A stretch of DNA of 64,000 nt, taken from NCBI RefSeq assembly GCF_000280495.2, contig NZ_CP018016.1:868001-932000 (forward strand). Reading direction: 5' to 3'. The notes beneath the pieces are model-generated. The model saw only the letters and a program-made list of their open reading frames with translations, searched no databases and was not told the origin of the DNA. This DNA is from Kosakonia radicincitans DSM 16656 (lineage in GTDB: Bacteria; Pseudomonadota; Gammaproteobacteria; Enterobacterales; Enterobacteriaceae). Position numbers and translations under genes: made by a program. This document shows positions 53,487-62,625 of the stretch, one piece after another (position 1 is the stretch's first letter; every line of letters starts with the position of its first letter).

Positions 53487-53880
53487 TGTGTATTCACCCG
53501 TGGAAAAAACTGATGCACGGATGATAGGTCTGTCATTTTTCGCTTTTAAAGAATCTTTATTCGGCGTTTAGAACAAACGGAAATATAAAGCTCTGTTTAG
53601 CCATCGGGAAGGAGAGCCGTATAGTCGTCCGGACGTGTTAATAGCTAAAAAACGCCTTTTTGCGCTGATTTCATGCACTTTTTGCCGCTTCTTTGCCGGA
53701 GTTATGCGTTTTTCGGTAATAGATTGCGAAAAAAATCCTTATGGCCAAATTCCGCATTCTGCCGCTTTTAGCGCTTTTGGTTATAAGCGAGTGACATTTA
53801 GTTATTTGAAATATAACTGCGGCTGATTATTATCACCTGGACATCCATACTGCTAAACCGCCAAACGGAAACACCAACGA
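53487..53880. promoter_or_regulatory. Divergent region between mtcB and the methionine importer
   Basis: 394 bp without a gene. It contains promoters for both directions and the MetJ-like site at 53623-53638. The stretch from about 53640 to 53830 gives a 63-codon plus-strand frame with no recognisable content. Confidence 0.5.
53623..53638. promoter_or_regulatory. MetJ-like operator (two met boxes)
   Basis: AGTCGTCC-GGACGTGT: two adjacent 8-mers, each matching the met-box consensus AGACGTCT at six of eight positions, in direct abutment as MetJ needs. It lies between the transsulfuration genes and the MetNIQ-like genes, which are both methionine-related. Confidence 0.6.
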
Positions 53881-54903
53881 ATGATCGTGCTAAGGAATAT
53901 TTCCAAAATTTTCGACCAGGGAAAGGCATCGATTACCGCCGTCGATAGCGTCAATCTGACGGTTGAGCAGGGGCAAATTTACGGAATTATTGGCTACAGC
54001 GGTGCTGGAAAAAGTACGCTGATCCGTTTACTGAATGGCCTGGAAAAGCCGACCAGCGGCAGCGTGGTGATTAACGGTCAGGACATTGCGCAAGCAAAGG
54101 GCGAAGCCCTGCGTCAGGCGCGTCTGAAGATCAGCATGGTCTTCCAGCACTTCAATTTATTGTGGTCGCGCACGGTCAGCGAAAACATCGCCTTTTCAAT
54201 GCAGATTGCCGGTGCGCCAAAAGCGAAAATTCAGGCCCGCGTGGCGGAACTGATCGAGCTGGTGGGGCTGAAAGGCCGCGAGAATGCCTATCCGTCGCAG
54301 CTTAGCGGCGGGCAGAAACAGCGCGTTGGCATTGCGCGCGCGCTGGCGAATAACCCGGACGTCCTGCTGTGCGATGAAGCGACCTCGGCACTGGATCCGC
54401 AGACCACCGATCAGATCCTCGATCTGCTGCTGGATATTAATCGCCGTTTCAAACTGACCATCGTGCTGATCACCCATGAAATGCACGTGGTGCGCAAAAT
54501 CTGCGATCGGGTCGCGGTAATGGAGAACGGCAAAGTAGTGGAAGAGGGCGACGTGCTGAACGTCTTTACCCATCCGCAGCAGCCGATTACCCGTCAGTTT
54601 GTGCGCCAGGTAAGCCAGTATAAAGAAGAAGAGACGTTCAACCCGGAGTTGAACAGCGATCTCGACGGCACGGTTATTAAGCTGACGTTTACCGGCCACA
54701 GTACGCACCAGCCGATCGTTGGCGAACTGACGCTGCGTTACGGTCTGCCGTTCAATATTCTGCACGGCAAGATGTCGCAGACGGCACACGGTGTTTTTGG
54801 ACAATTATGGGTGCACGTGAAGGCGACCCCGGAACAACTGGACAATATCCTTGCGGATTTGCGCAACACCGATATTGCAAGCGAGGTCGTAACACATGGC
54901 TGA
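53881..54903 (+). CDS. metN: Methionine ABC transporter ATP-binding protein (MetN type)
   Basis: 340 aa. Walker A GYSGAGKST, Q-loop MVFQHFNLLWSRTV (a MetN hallmark), signature LSGGQKQR, Walker B VLLCDEATSALD, and H-loop THEMHVV. The C-terminal NIL domain (about 265-340) is the regulatory site where methionine inhibits transport. Probably a second metNIQ set beside the core one. It overlaps the permease by 8 bp. Confidence 0.9.
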   Translation: MIVLRNISKIFDQGKASITAVDSVNLTVEQGQIYGIIGYSGAGKSTLIRLLNGLEKPTSGSVVINGQDIAQAKGEALRQARLKISMVFQHFNLLWSRTVSENIAFSMQIAGAPKAKIQARVAELIELVGLKGRENAYPSQLSGGQKQRVGIARALANNPDVLLCDEATSALDPQTTDQILDLLLDINRRFKLTIVLITHEMHVVRKICDRVAVMENGKVVEEGDVLNVFTHPQQPITRQFVRQVSQYKEEETFNPELNSDLDGTVIKLTFTGHSTHQPIVGELTLRYGLPFNILHGKMSQTAHGVFGQLWVHVKATPEQLDNILADLRNTDIASEVVTHG

Positions 54904-55564
54904 CTCTTTCTTCCCGCATCTGAAATGGGAACAACTCTGGGCGGCGACGCAAGAGACGTTATATATGACGGCGCTCTCCGGCGCGGCAACATTCGTACTG
55001 GGTATTTTGCTGGGACTGGCGCTGTTTCTGACGGCGCGCGGCGGGCTGTTCCAGAACCGCACGCTGTATAGCGTGATTTCGATTGTGGTGAATGTTTTCC
55101 GCTCTATCCCGTTCATCATTTTGATTGTGCTGTTGATCCCTTTTACCAAAACCATCGTCGGGACCATTCTCGGCGCGAATGCCGCGCTGCCCGCGCTGAT
55201 TGTCGGTGCGGCGCCGTTTTACGCGCGCTTAGTCGAGATTGCGCTGCGCGAGGTGGATAAAGGGGTGATCGAGGCGACGCGTTCAATGGGCGCGCGGCTG
55301 AGCACACTGGTCTTCCGGGTATTACTGCCTGAATCATCGCCTGCGCTGGTGTCCGGTATTACCGTGACGCTGATTGCGCTGGTGAGTTATAGCGCCATGG
55401 CCGGAGTTATTGGCGCGGGCGGGTTGGGTAATCTTGCTTATCTGGAAGGATTCCAGCGCAACCACAACGACGTCACGCTGGTGGCGACGGTGACGATTCT
55501 TATCATCGTCTTCATTATTCAGTTCTGCGGCGACGTGATCACTTCTCTGTTAGATAAACGATAA
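54896..55564 (+). CDS. metI: Methionine ABC transporter permease (MetI type)
   Basis: 222 aa, with five membrane helices and the coupling EAA loop (EVDKGVIEATRSMGARLSTLVFRVLLPESSPALVSG region, about 118-155). The short length and N-terminal WEQLWAATQETLYMT match MetI. It works as a dimer with MetN. Its start overlaps metN, and metQ follows at once. Confidence 0.9.
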   Translation: MADSFFPHLKWEQLWAATQETLYMTALSGAATFVLGILLGLALFLTARGGLFQNRTLYSVISIVVNVFRSIPFIILIVLLIPFTKTIVGTILGANAALPALIVGAAPFYARLVEIALREVDKGVIEATRSMGARLSTLVFRVLLPESSPALVSGITVTLIALVSYSAMAGVIGAGGLGNLAYLEGFQRNHNDVTLVATVTILIIVFIIQFCGDVITSLLDKR

Positions 55565-55582
55565 TTATTGGAAACCACCATC

Positions 55583-56395
55583 ATGAAAAAAACACTGACA
55601 CTGATTGCCGCAGCAACCCTTAGCGTTCTGAGCTTCTCCTCCTGGGCGGATACACTGACCGTCGGCGCATCCAACGTGCCGCACGCGGAAATCCTTGAGC
55701 AGGCGAAACCGATTCTGGCGAAGCAGGGCATCGATCTTGAGATCAAACCGTTCCAGGATTACATCCTGCCGAACACCGCGCTGGCAAGCCGCGAACTGGA
55801 TGCGAACTACTTCCAGCACATTCCGTACCTGAACAGCGTTATCAAAGATCATGCGGGCGACAAATCTTATGATTTCGTCAGCGCCGGCGCGATTCATATC
55901 GAGCCGATTGGTATCTACTCTAAAAAATACAAATCGCTGAAAGACCTGCCGGTAGGCGGCAAAGTGATCATGCGTGATGCCGTTTCTGAAGAGGGGCGTA
56001 TTCTCTCCATCTTCGAAAAAGCGGGCGTGATCAAGCTGAAACCGGGCGTGGATAAAGTGACGGCGCGTATCGACGATATCGTTGAGAACCCGAAAAAGCT
56101 GAAGTTCCTGCCGAACGTGGAAGCCGCACTGCTGCCGCAGATGTATAACAACAATGAAGGCGATGCGGTGGTGATCAACGCCAACTACGCCATCGATGCG
56201 GGCCTGGATCCGGTACACGATCCGATCGCCGTTGAGAGCGGTGAAAACAACCCGTATGCCAACATCATTACCGTACACCGCGGCGACGAGAAGAAAAAAG
56301 ATATCGTGGCGCTGGTGAACGTGCTGCACTCCAAAGAGATTCAGGACTGGATCCGCACCAAATATAAAGGTGCGGTGATCCCGGTTAACAACTGA
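55583..56395 (+). CDS. metQ: Methionine-binding protein (MetQ/NlpA family)
   Basis: 270 aa from ATG 55583; a TTG five codons earlier is less likely. A signal peptide (about 1-23, ending SSWA) is not a lipobox: there is no cysteine after it, so the protein is soluble periplasmic, unlike many MetQ/NlpA lipoproteins. The mature part LTVGASNVPHAEILEQAKPIL, FQDYILPNTALASRELDANYFQH and NAN(Y)AIDAGLDP matches the family. It binds methionine or a related compound. A GC-rich hairpin follows. Confidence 0.88.
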   Translation: MKKTLTLIAAATLSVLSFSSWADTLTVGASNVPHAEILEQAKPILAKQGIDLEIKPFQDYILPNTALASRELDANYFQHIPYLNSVIKDHAGDKSYDFVSAGAIHIEPIGIYSKKYKSLKDLPVGGKVIMRDAVSEEGRILSIFEKAGVIKLKPGVDKVTARIDDIVENPKKLKFLPNVEAALLPQMYNNNEGDAVVINANYAIDAGLDPVHDPIAVESGENNPYANIITVHRGDEKKKDIVALVNVLHSKEIQDWIRTKYKGAVIPVNN

Positions 56396-56403
56396 TCCCC
56401 TTC

Positions 56404-56438
56404 GCGCGCGGTTTTACCTGGCCGCGCGCCATTTCCTT
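56404..56438 (+). terminator. Terminator after the methionine importer genes
   Basis: Stem GCGCGCGG / CCGCGCGC (56404-56429) followed by ATTTCCTT, a weak T-tract. Confidence 0.6.
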
Positions 56439-56549
56439 CTGCCCCTTCTCTTATTCCTTGTGATTAATCTCACCAATTTTAAACATCTGCGTTAACACTC
56501 ATTAACAATGCACTACTATTGCCAGGTTCAGTGACTGCGGGAGCCAGCA

Positions 56550-57731
56550 ATGAAAGATGTCGTGATTGTGGCGGCGGTGCGTACGCCGATCGGCTGTTTT
56601 CAGGGAGCGCTGTCGCGCCATTCTGCCGTAGAACTGGGTAGCCTGGTGGTGCAGGCGCTGGTGGAACGCAGCGGCGTACAGCCACAGGATATTGATGAAG
56701 TGATTTTAGGCCAGGTGCTGACCGCCGGAGCCGGGCAAAACCCTGCCCGCCAGTCGGCCATCAAAGGCGGCCTGCCGAACACCGTTTCCGCCATTACCAT
56801 CAACGACGTGTGCGGTTCCGGGCTAAAGGCGCTGCATCTGGCATCGCAAGCGATTCAGTGCGGCGAGGCGGATGTGGTGATCGCGGGCGGTCAGGAAAAT
56901 ATGAGCCGCGCGCCGCATGTTCTGACCGACAGCCGCACCGGGGCGCGACTGGGTAACAGCCAGTTGATTGACAGCCTGGTGCATGATGGCCTGTGGGATG
57001 CGTTCAATGATTATCATATGGGCGTTACCGCCGAGAATCTGGCGCGCGAGTATGGCATCAGCCGCGAGCGGCAGGATGAGTGGGCGTTAAGTTCGCAGCA
57101 TAAAGCGCGTGCGGCGATTGATGCTGGCCGTTTTCGTGATGAAATAGTCCCGGTGAAGACGCAGAGCGCGGACGGGCAACCGCTGCTGGTGGAGACCGAT
57201 GAGCAGCCGCGCACCGATCCCAGTGCGGAAGCGCTGGCGAAACTGACGCCCGCCTTTGAACAGACGGGTTCAGTCACTGCCGGAAATGCGTCGCCGCTGA
57301 ACGATGGCGCTGCTGCCGTGCTGATGATGAGCGAAGGCAAAGCGGCCGAACTGAATTTACCGGTGCTGGCGCGAATTCGCGCCTTTGCCAGCGTTGGCGT
57401 CGATCCGGCGTTGATGGGGATCGCGCCGGTTTATGCCATGCGTCGCTGTCTGGAGCGCGCAGGCTGGCAGCTTGACGATGTCGATCTGATCGAAGCCAAC
57501 GAAGCTTATGCGGCGCAGGCGCTGTCGGTGGGGAAAATCCTCGAATGGGATGAGAAGCGCGTTAACGTCAACGGCGGCGCTATTGCGCTGGGCCATCCGA
57601 TTGGCGCTTCCGGTTGCCGAATTCTGGTTTCGTTGCTGCATGAGATGCAAAAGCGCAATGTCCGCAAAGGGCTGGCGACACTTTGTATCGGCGGCGGGCA
57701 GGGCGTGGCGTTGGCCGTTGAACGCGATTAA
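56550..57731 (+). CDS. yqeF: Acetyl-CoA acetyltransferase YqeF
   Basis: 393 aa, a thiolase. The nucleophile C88 is in [11 protein letters not shown], His and Cys of the second half are in [14 protein letters not shown] and TLCIGGGQG. It condenses two acetyl-CoA to acetoacetyl-CoA or runs in reverse. The wording follows E. coli YqeF very closely, and the neighbourhood (yqeF, then kduI, kduD, araE) is the E. coli one with kdgM and ogl placed in between. The ATG at 56550 follows GGGAGCC. Confidence 0.93.
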   Translation: MKDVVIVAAVRTPIGCFQGALSRHSAVELGSLVVQALVERSGVQPQDIDEVILGQVLTAGAGQNPARQSAIKGGLPNTVSAITINDVCGSGLKALHLASQAIQCGEADVVIAGGQENMSRAPHVLTDSRTGARLGNSQLIDSLVHDGLWDAFNDYHMGVTAENLAREYGISRERQDEWALSSQHKARAAIDAGRFRDEIVPVKTQSADGQPLLVETDEQPRTDPSAEALAKLTPAFEQTGSVTAGNASPLNDGAAAVLMMSEGKAAELNLPVLARIRAFASVGVDPALMGIAPVYAMRRCLERAGWQLDDVDLIEANEAYAAQALSVGKILEWDEKRVNVNGGAIALGHPIGASGCRILVSLLHEMQKRNVRKGLATLCIGGGQGVALAVERD

Positions 57732-57747
57732 TCTCTTCCTTATTGCG

Positions 57748-57777
57748 AATAAAGCCTTCCATCCGGAAGGCTTTATT
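57748..57777 (+). terminator. Terminator of yqeF
   Basis: Perfect 13-bp stem, AATAAAGCCTTCC / GGAAGGCTTTATT with a four-base loop, ending in a T-rich side. Confidence 0.9.
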
Positions 57778-58116
57778 ATTTGTGACACCCATCGCAAGTG
57801 TTGTTTCAATTAAAATAAAACTTCTCTTTCTCGCGCTAATAACATGCTCGATTTAATTAAATCATTTATTTAAATCTCTATATCTATATTATCCCCCGCG
57901 TTACAATTTGAAATGATCAAGATAAGCTGGCTTATTATTAGTCGGTTTTGGTTGTAGCTCTATGTTTTGCATTGTGTTTTTTATTTGTATTTAACTATGT
58001 AAGATAACCGTTAATAGAAAAATGGTGTGATCTTGACCCTGTTTGTTACTGCTTTTAACTGCAATTTATTGATATTCATCACGCCGTTATACATAGTTCC
58101 GCCGCAGACAAATATT

Positions 58117-58132
58117 TACGATCGCGATCACT
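58117..58132 (+). promoter_or_regulatory. CRP-like site upstream of kdgM
   Basis: TACGA-TCGCGA-TCACT matches the CRP half-sites TGTGA and TCACA at four (with T.xGA) and four of five positions. It lies 75 bp before the start codon. Pectin genes are normally CRP-activated. Confidence 0.35.
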
Positions 58133-58163
58133 AAAATAAAGTTCTCATAAAAATAAAATAGAA

Positions 58164-58179
58164 TTCCATAAAAATGGAA
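58164..58179. promoter_or_regulatory. Dyad TTCCAT-N4-ATGGAA before kdgM
   Basis: A perfect 6-bp inverted repeat with an A4 centre, 27 bp before the kdgM ATG. It may be an operator. It resembles a KdgR box only in part. Confidence 0.35.
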
Positions 58180-58206
58180 CATAATTTTAATTTCTTGGGG
58201 TAACTC

Positions 58207-58887
58207 ATGTTTAAAAAATCTCTGGCTCTTGCTTCACTCCTTGGCGCATCCTTCGCTTCACAAGCGGTCACTGTAGACTTACGTCATGAATACATCGATA
58301 GCGGTTCAAACGCCGATCGCGTTGCGGTTTCTCACCGCTTTGAAAATGGCGTTGGTTTTGGTGTGGAAGCGAAATGGAAATCGGGCGGCGACGATGCGGA
58401 TAAACCGCTAACGGAAATCGTCGGTAACGGTCACGAAGAATCCATTAACTGGCGCTGGGCAGCGACCAAAAATATTGCGTTAACACCAGGCTTTAATATC
58501 GAAAGTAAAGATACCAACTCTATCTATAAACCCTATATTCATGCGCAGTACAGCTTCGATAACGGCGTTTATATTGCCGGCCGTTACCGCTATGAATACA
58601 CACGTAACCCGGATTCCAGCACCGTTGATAACAAGGTCAACAAATTCGATGCATGGCTCGGCTGGGCGATGGGCGATTATCGCGTTGAGCTGAACTATGT
58701 TTACGCCAAAAGCACCGAAGATGTTATTCGCGAAAACAACAAAACCTATTCCAACGAATACAACGCTAAAGTGGCCTATAAACTGGATAAAAACTGGTCT
58801 CCGTATGTGGAAGTCGGCAACGTTGGCGTGAAAACCACTGACGAACGCCAGACCCGTTTCCGCGTCGGTGTCGCGTACTCTTTCTGA
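58207..58887 (+). CDS. kdgM: Oligogalacturonate-specific porin (KdgM family)
   Basis: 226 aa. Signal peptide (1-19, ending FASQA), then a 12-strand barrel of short amphipathic strands starting VTVDLRHEYIDSGS and ending RFRVGVAYSF with the terminal Phe needed for outer-membrane insertion. It lets oligogalacturonides through the outer membrane. Next to ogl, which works on the imported oligomers, it supplies the uptake step for kduI and kduD. Confidence 0.92.
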   Translation: MFKKSLALASLLGASFASQAVTVDLRHEYIDSGSNADRVAVSHRFENGVGFGVEAKWKSGGDDADKPLTEIVGNGHEESINWRWAATKNIALTPGFNIESKDTNSIYKPYIHAQYSFDNGVYIAGRYRYEYTRNPDSSTVDNKVNKFDAWLGWAMGDYRVELNYVYAKSTEDVIRENNKTYSNEYNAKVAYKLDKNWSPYVEVGNVGVKTTDERQTRFRVGVAYSF

Positions 58888-58911
58888 TTGTCTGCATTAC
58901 CCTCAATAAAT

Positions 58912-58939
58912 TCCCCGGAGCTTTTGGCCGGGGATTTTT
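58912..58939 (+). terminator. Terminator of kdgM
   Basis: Stem TCCCCGG / CCGGGGA (58912-58934) followed by five T. Confidence 0.85.
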
Positions 58940-58949
58940 ATGCCCGTCA

Positions 58950-58983
58950 TATGCCCGTCATACTTCACGCTGCAGGTGCGTTG
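58950..58983. repeat. Truncated ERIC end
   Basis: 34 bp starting TATGCCCGTCATACTTC that match the reverse complement of the right end of the full ERIC element at 59050-59176, with three differences. The rest of the element is missing, and a REP-like sequence follows at once. Confidence 0.7.
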
Positions 58984-58986
58984 CAT

Positions 58987-59017
58987 GCCGGATGGCGCGA
59001 ACGCGTATCCGGCCTAC
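58987..59017. repeat. REP (PU) element
   Basis: Dyad GCCGGAT...ATCCGGC with the typical GGCG after the first arm and CTAC after the second. It matches the enterobacterial REP consensus in form. Confidence 0.7.
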
Positions 59018-59049
59018 AACAAGACGGTCTTTTTATGTTCTCGTGAATG

Positions 59050-59176
59050 TATGCCTTAAATAATTCGCGTTGCAGGAAGGCGGCGACGCAGCGAATCCCC
59101 AGGAGCTTACTGAAGTAAGTGACTGGGGTTCGCGAGGAAAGCCAACGCATCTGCAACGCGAAGTATGACGGGCATA
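59050..59176. repeat. Complete ERIC element, 127 bp
   Basis: 127 bp, the canonical ERIC length, starting TATGCC and ending GGCATA. The core is AATCCCCAGGAGCTTAC then GTAAGTGACTGGGG, which is the classical ERIC inverted repeat. It lies between the convergent kdgM and ogl genes and may form a stable RNA hairpin. Confidence 0.92.
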
Positions 59177-59190
59177 GGGCATAGGGAGGT

Positions 59191-59214
59191 AAAAAAAAGC
59201 CCTCCGGGGAGGGC
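59191..59214 (-). terminator. Terminator of ogl
   Basis: Stem GCCCTCC / GGAGGGC (59199-59214) followed on the minus strand by eight T. Confidence 0.88.
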
Positions 59215-59245
59215 AAGGCCAGTTACAGAAACACTTACTCAAAAT

Positions 59246-60421
59246 CTATGCTTGCAACAAGGTGCGTTGTTCCGGAAGTTTCGCGATATAGAGCGCCGGT
59301 TTGCCGTCTTTATCCGAACTAAACAAAATCGCGCTGTCGTCCGGTGTGAACGACGGATGTGGATGAGTCACCTGGCGGCTGTTGGCAAACGTCGCCCATG
59401 AGGTGTCGTGGCGCGCCACGCGGAAATAGCCTTTTTGCGCCACGTCGAAAACGTACAAATAAGGATCGTTATCGATGGTGTAACCGCTGGTATCTTTCAC
59501 ATCCACCGGCGTACCGGAACCATCACCAACCAGCAGCGTGCCGTCGAAATTACTCATCAGATGCGAGCAGGCAGGCATGGGCATTACAGCTTCATTGACG
59601 CCGGTATCCGGGTTGAAACGGTAAATCATGCGGCCCTGTTCTCCCTTCAGATACGAGACATACACCAGCGCAGAACCGTTCGGCACCCAGAATTCGTGCG
59701 TGCAGCTTTCGCCTTCAGCGTGATCTTTCACTTTGCGCACGTTGCTGCCGTCTTCATTCACCAGCCACATCCGCGCATCCACCAGATCGTGTGGGCCTTC
59801 ATGGCAGAACGCGACGGTATTGTCATCGAACGGACGGTAAATGGGATGTCCGAGCCAGTTTTTCTCTTCATGGATTACGCTGCTTGCGCCGCTTTTCAGA
59901 TCGACACGCAGCAGGCGGCAGTGCGGCCCTTTGTGGAAGAAATCATGGAACAGTTTCCAGTCATTCAGCGGCGTCCAGTCGCTGGCGGCAATCTCGATCC
60001 CCACCAGTTTGCTGCAATCGCTATTGGCAACCCAGGTGCCGTAACCGACCCACTCATCCGGCACGCGATAAACTTCACGCTCTGCCAGCGTCTGCAAATT
60101 CACTTCGCGCAGGGTGCGATCGTTTTTCACATAGTAGAGCGCGCTGTCATCCGGAGAGAGAAAACCACCGAAGGTGTTGTCGCCCGCGCCTTCCGTTAAC
60201 TGAATGGCTTCGGCTTTGGCGATATCCAGCAGGTAGTAGTTCCAGTGTCCGTCAAATTCACCGGCGAATAGCAGATGGCTGCCATCATTAAAGAAACACT
60301 TTTGATAAAAGTAATTCCGGTGACAGGTCACTTCCGGTGGGGTTAAGCGGGTGACTTCCGCGCCGGTATCCGGATCGCGGCTGATTGCATAATTGAGTTT
60401 TACCCGCATGCCTTTCGCCAT
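59246..60421 (-). CDS. ogl: Oligogalacturonate lyase Ogl
   Basis: 391 aa from ATG 60421, which has GGAG seven bases upstream. The 15 residues of a longer frame are unsupported. It is a seven-bladed beta propeller; visible blocks are FFNDGSHLLFAGEFDGHWNYYLLD, HDFFHKGPHCRLLRVD, CHEGPHDLVDARMW and GESCTHEFW, whose histidines bind the metal. It cleaves digalacturonate and unsaturated digalacturonate in the cytoplasm to DKI and galacturonate. It is divergent from kduI, the next enzyme of the pathway, with KdgR boxes in between. Confidence 0.94.
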   Translation of the reverse strand: MAKGMRVKLNYAISRDPDTGAEVTRLTPPEVTCHRNYFYQKCFFNDGSHLLFAGEFDGHWNYYLLDIAKAEAIQLTEGAGDNTFGGFLSPDDSALYYVKNDRTLREVNLQTLAEREVYRVPDEWVGYGTWVANSDCSKLVGIEIAASDWTPLNDWKLFHDFFHKGPHCRLLRVDLKSGASSVIHEEKNWLGHPIYRPFDDNTVAFCHEGPHDLVDARMWLVNEDGSNVRKVKDHAEGESCTHEFWVPNGSALVYVSYLKGEQGRMIYRFNPDTGVNEAVMPMPACSHLMSNFDGTLLVGDGSGTPVDVKDTSGYTIDNDPYLYVFDVAQKGYFRVARHDTSWATFANSRQVTHPHPSFTPDDSAILFSSDKDGKPALYIAKLPEQRTLLQA

Positions 60422-60511
60422 TATTTCGCTCCTTTTTCGGGTCTGCTGGGAAAGCGTGCGTCCCAATGATGACCACTGATTCTCATAAGTTTAAAAACAG
60501 GGTATTAAATT

Positions 60512-60530
60512 ATCAAAACATTGTTTCAGT
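60512..60530. promoter_or_regulatory. KdgR-like box near ogl
   Basis: ATCAAAACATTGTTTCAGT agrees with the KdgR operator form (AAAACATTGTTTCA). It lies 91 bp before the ogl start. Confidence 0.6.
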
Positions 60531-60749
60531 ATGTGTGATTGCTGACGCACTTTATAAGAAAATTCCAGCTATTACGCAGTATGTGGAGAGAAGAAGAAGC
60601 CGGGTGAAAGCGAACTTTGATTTTAAACAGGAAAAGTGCTGATCGGCTGCCGGAATTCAAAGATTAGCTTAACTTATTGTTTGATATTATTAATTTCAAG
60701 CTCAGGATGTAAAGAAACCCCTCCGCTGGCGCTGTCAACGCCAAACAAT

Positions 60750-60765
60750 CGTGATCGCACTTACA
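60750..60765 (+). promoter_or_regulatory. CRP-like site in the ogl/kduI region
   Basis: CGTGA-TCGCAC-TTACA matches each CRP half-site at four of five positions. Confidence 0.35.
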
Positions 60766-60786
60766 GATTTCATAATAATCAGCATA

Positions 60787-60809
60787 AAAATTGAAACGTT
60801 GTTTTATTA
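60787..60809. promoter_or_regulatory. KdgR-like box near kduI
   Basis: The segment contains TTGAAACGTTGTTTTATTA, close to the KdgR consensus, about 110 bp before the kduI start. Confidence 0.55.
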
Positions 60810-60919
60810 ATAATTGAAAACATGTTTTAGCCGGGATAAGATGCGTCTAAAGAAAAAACGGAACGACGTTTCCAGTTCCGTTTTGCGCCGTTTCGGTCAA
60901 ATTTACGTCGGAGGTTATT

Positions 60920-61756
60920 GTGGAAGTCAGACAAAGCATCCACAGTGCGCACGCCAAAACGCTGGATACCCAGGGCCTGCGCAATGAGTTTTTAGTTGAA
61001 AAAGTGTTCGTTGATGACGAATACACCATGGTCTACAGCCACATCGACCGCATCATTGTCGGCGGCATTAAGCCGGTACAGAAAAACGTTTCTGTCGGCG
61101 GCGAAGTGGGTAAGCAACTTGGCGTGACCTATTTCCTCGAACGCCGCGAGCTGGGGGTCATCAACATTGGCGGTCCGGGTACCATTACCGTTGACGGCCA
61201 GTGCTATGAAATTGGTCACCGCGATGCGTTATACGTTGGCAAAGGCGCGAAAGAAGTGGTTTTCGCCAGCATCGATAGCGCAAAACCGGCCAAGTTCTAC
61301 TACAACTGCGCGCCGGCGCACATGACCTTCCCAACGAAAAAAGTGACCCCTGCGGATGTCGCGCCGGTCACCCTTGGCGATCCGCTCACCAGTAACCGCC
61401 GCACCATCAATAAATATTTCGTGCCGGATGTGCTGGAAACCTGCCAGTTAAGCATGGGGCTGACCGAGCTTGCGCCGGGCAACTTGTGGAACACCATGCC
61501 GTGCCATACCCATGAACGCCGCATGGAAGTCTATTTCTACTTCAACATGGAAGAGGATGCCTGCGTTTTCCACATGATGGGAGAACCGCAGCAAACGCGT
61601 CATATCGTGATGCACAACGAGCAAGCCGTCATTTCTCCAAGCTGGTCCATTCACTCGGGTGTCGGTACGCGTGCGTACACCTTCATCTGGGGAATGGTGG
61701 GTGAGAACCAGGTCTTTGATGACATGGATCACGTCGCTGTAAAAGATCTGCGCTAA
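60920..61756 (+). CDS. kduI: 5-keto-4-deoxyuronate isomerase KduI
   Basis: 278 aa, the full length, from a GTG with GGAGG seven bases before it. A cupin enzyme with zinc ligands H196, H198, E203 ([10 protein letters not shown]) and H245 (SIHSGVGT) all present. It converts DKI to 2,5-diketo-3-deoxygluconate, passed on to KduD. It lies 60 bp before kduD on the same strand. Confidence 0.96.
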   Translation: MEVRQSIHSAHAKTLDTQGLRNEFLVEKVFVDDEYTMVYSHIDRIIVGGIKPVQKNVSVGGEVGKQLGVTYFLERRELGVINIGGPGTITVDGQCYEIGHRDALYVGKGAKEVVFASIDSAKPAKFYYNCAPAHMTFPTKKVTPADVAPVTLGDPLTSNRRTINKYFVPDVLETCQLSMGLTELAPGNLWNTMPCHTHERRMEVYFYFNMEEDACVFHMMGEPQQTRHIVMHNEQAVISPSWSIHSGVGTRAYTFIWGMVGENQVFDDMDHVAVKDLR

Positions 61757-61816
61757 TTGCGGGCAGCATAAAACCATGCCTGTCCGGTACAGGCGCTGAT
61801 AGATTAAGGAACTAAC

Positions 61817-62578
61817 ATGATTCTGGATGCATTTTCTCTTCAAGGTAAGGTTGCGGTGGTGAGCGGTTGCGATACCGGTCTCGGTCAGGGGATGGCGCTG
61901 GGTCTGGCGGAAGCAGGCTGCGACATCGTTGGCATCAACATCGTTGAACCAACAGAAACCATCGAGCGCGTGACCGCGCTGGGCCGTCGTTTTCTCAGCC
62001 TGACCGCCGATCTGCGTAAGATCGACGGCATTCCGGCACTGCTGGAACGTGCGGTCGCAGAGTTCGGTAAGATCGATATTCTGGTAAATAACGCCGGTTT
62101 GATCCGCCGTGAAGACGCGATCAACTTCAGCGAGCGGGACTGGGATGACGTCATGAACCTGAACATCAAGAGCGTATTCTTTATGTCTCAGGCGGCGGCG
62201 AAACACTTTATCGCTCAGGGTAACGGCGGCAAGATCATCAACATCGCTTCCATGCTCTCCTTCCAGGGCGGCATTCGCGTTCCGTCTTACACCGCGTCAA
62301 AAAGCGGCGTAATGGGCATCACCCGTCTGCTGGCTAACGAATGGGCGAAGCACAATATCAACGTCAATGCGATTGCGCCGGGCTACATGGCGACCAACAA
62401 CACCCAGCAACTGCGCGCCGACGAACAGCGCAGCGCCGAGATCCTCGATCGTATCCCGGCTGCGCGTTGGGGTCTGCCGAGCGATCTGAAAGGGCCGGTG
62501 GTGTTCCTCGCGTCGAAAGCATCTGACTATATCAACGGTTACACCGTGGCCGTTGATGGCGGCTGGCTGGCACGCTAA
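61817..62578 (+). CDS. kduD: 2-deoxy-D-gluconate 3-dehydrogenase KduD
   Basis: 253 aa, a classical SDR. The NAD(H) motif is GCDTGLGQGMA (the glycine pattern with Cys18), then NNAGLIRRED and the catalytic S145, Y158, K162 (PSYTASKSG). It reduces 2,5-diketo-3-deoxygluconate to KDG in pectin and hyaluronate breakdown. It is cotranscribed with kduI and followed by a strong terminator. Confidence 0.96.
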   Translation: MILDAFSLQGKVAVVSGCDTGLGQGMALGLAEAGCDIVGINIVEPTETIERVTALGRRFLSLTADLRKIDGIPALLERAVAEFGKIDILVNNAGLIRREDAINFSERDWDDVMNLNIKSVFFMSQAAAKHFIAQGNGGKIINIASMLSFQGGIRVPSYTASKSGVMGITRLLANEWAKHNINVNAIAPGYMATNNTQQLRADEQRSAEILDRIPAARWGLPSDLKGPVVFLASKASDYINGYTVAVDGGWLAR

Positions 62579-62601
62579 CTCGCCTGCCGGCGCCTGAAAA
62601 A

Positions 62602-62625
62602 GCCTGCCTGCGGGCAGGCTTTTTT
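62602..62625 (+). terminator. Terminator of kduD
   Basis: Stem GCCTGCC / GGCAGGC with a four-base loop (62602-62619) followed by TTTTTT. Confidence 0.9.

Larger units (their letters stand above)
57778..58206 (+). promoter_or_regulatory. AT-rich promoter region of kdgM
   Basis: 429 bp without a gene. It holds the CRP-like site at 58117-58132 and a TTCCAT-AAAA-ATGGAA dyad close to the start. TTGGGG precedes the ATG by five bases. Confidence 0.5.
60422..60919. promoter_or_regulatory. Divergent control region of ogl and kduI
   Basis: 498 bp without a gene. It contains two KdgR-like boxes (60512-60530 and 60787-60809) and a CRP-like site (60750-60765). A third weaker box, TTGAAAACATGTTTTAG, lies at about 60814-60830. 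Confidence 0.55.

Noticed and set aside
55565..56329. 254-codon frame opposite metQ
   Set aside because: Shadow of a clear periplasmic binding protein gene.
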